From JAQGMJ01 sp036271855 (lineage in GTDB: Bacteria > Pseudomonadota > Gammaproteobacteria > Burkholderiales > JAEUOS01), in NCBI GenBank assembly GCA_036271855.1, contig DATAZV010000474.1, forward strand, positions 1 to 20,341: a stretch of 20,341 nt of DNA, given 5' to 3'. A model generated the notes under the pieces. It was not told where the DNA came from. It made no database searches and worked only from the letters and a program-made list of their open reading frames with translations. Position numbers and translations under genes: made by a program. Of this stretch, positions 19,905 through 20,341 are shown piece after piece. Numbering within the stretch: position 1 is the stretch's first letter; each line of letters begins with the position of its first letter.

Positions 19905-20341
19905 ATGAACGCGCCTGTCGACCAAAAAAACCTGACCCTAGCCAGCCTCGACGACAAATACACGCAAGACGCCGGCACCTTTTTCATGACCGGCACGCAG
20001 GCCCTGGTGCGCCTGCCGATGCTGCAGCGCCAGCGCGACCAGGCCGCCGGCAAGAACACCGCCGGCTACATTTCCGGCTACCGCGGCTCGCCCCTGGGTT
20101 CCTTCGACCAGTCGCTGGTAAAGGAACGCAAGCACCTCGACGCCCATCACATCAAGTTCCAGCCCGGCGTCAACGAAGACCTCGCCGCCACCGCCATCTG
20201 GGGTACGCAGCAGACGGGCTTGTTCCCCGGCGCGAAATACGACGGCGTGTTCTCCATCTGGTACGGCAAGGGCCCGGGCGTGGACCGCTGCGGCGACGTC
20301 TTCAAGCACGCCAACATGTCCGGCACCAACCCCTGGGGCGG
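19905..20341 (+). CDS. indolepyruvate ferredoxin oxidoreductase, fused form (N-terminus only)
   Basis: The first 145 codons of a large enzyme are present; the rest lies beyond the right edge. Known fused members are roughly 1,100-1,200 residues and join IorA- and IorB-like parts. They oxidatively decarboxylate indolepyruvate, phenylpyruvate or 4-hydroxyphenylpyruvate to the aryl-acetyl-CoA with thiamine diphosphate and ferredoxin. The visible sequence contains the family's N-terminal signatures GYISGYRGSPLGSFDQ, FQPGVNEDLAATAIWGTQQT, and SIWYGKGPGVDRCGDVFKHA followed by SGTNPWGG. The start MNAPVDQKNLTLASLDDKYT has GAGAC shortly upstream. It is divergent from the Lrp/AsnC gene, its probable regulator. 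With hppD in the same window it gives a second route for aromatic 2-oxo acids. Confidence 0.95.
   Translation, partial: MNAPVDQKNLTLASLDDKYTQDAGTFFMTGTQALVRLPMLQRQRDQAAGKNTAGYISGYRGSPLGSFDQSLVKERKHLDAHHIKFQPGVNEDLAATAIWGTQQTGLFPGAKYDGVFSIWYGKGPGVDRCGDVFKHANMSGTNPWG

Noticed and set aside
1..20341. CRISPR array, tRNA, rRNA, insertion sequence or prophage
   Set aside because: No regularly spaced repeats, tRNA-like folds or transposase/integrase frames were found on reading both strands; absence judged by eye only.

Overview
The window is GC-rich, densely packed bacterial DNA. Three separate tripartite-tricarboxylate-transporter (TTT, Bug-type) periplasmic binding proteins, a LysR regulator, an Lrp/AsnC regulator next to a fused indolepyruvate ferredoxin oxidoreductase, and a proteobacterial-type 4-hydroxyphenylpyruvate dioxygenase together suggest a betaproteobacterium of the order Burkholderiales. 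This is inferred from gene content and family knowledge; no rRNA or other marker is present. I saw no tRNA, rRNA, CRISPR array, transposase or phage gene.

Left part (1-5268). On the minus strand lie a truncated alpha/beta hydrolase, a TTT binding protein, a small secreted protein with five 11-residue repeats, and a LysR regulator. The LysR gene is divergent from a plus-strand EamA-type DMT permease, which is followed by an OsmC-like protein and a small cupin.

Middle part (5294-11618). A second TTT binding protein (minus) is divergent from a GT2 glycosyltransferase. That gene overlaps by ATGA with a large polytopic membrane protein that looks like a GT-C-type enzyme. A RidA-like protein (minus) is divergent from a third TTT binding protein, which appears to form an operon with an isocitrate lyase/PEP mutase superfamily enzyme whose metal and catalytic motifs are altered. 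A 468-bp non-coding stretch follows.

The most unusual locus (11619-14619) is a two-gene unit. The first gene encodes a cytoplasmic cyclic-nucleotide-binding-like domain fused to a DASS/SLC13-type (ion transporter superfamily) permease. The second, 10 nt downstream, encodes a membrane-anchored periplasmic binding protein of the PF04392-like 'LHSYDxxYSW' type, with no ABC permease or ATPase nearby. This suggests a binding-protein-assisted or sensor-coupled secondary transporter with a cytoplasmic regulatory input.

Right part (14706-20341). hppD (tyrosine catabolism) is preceded by a perfect 16-bp palindrome and followed by a dispersed-repeat-like palindromic element (15848-15957). Then come a 14-TM DHA2 MFS exporter (minus), a DUF1330 protein and a Bcr/CflA MFS exporter (plus), an Lrp/AsnC regulator (minus), and the divergent start of a fused indolepyruvate ferredoxin oxidoreductase that runs off the right edge. 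hppD and the oxidoreductase both act on aromatic 2-oxo acids, so this end looks devoted to aromatic amino acid breakdown, with the Lrp protein the obvious candidate regulator of the oxidoreductase.
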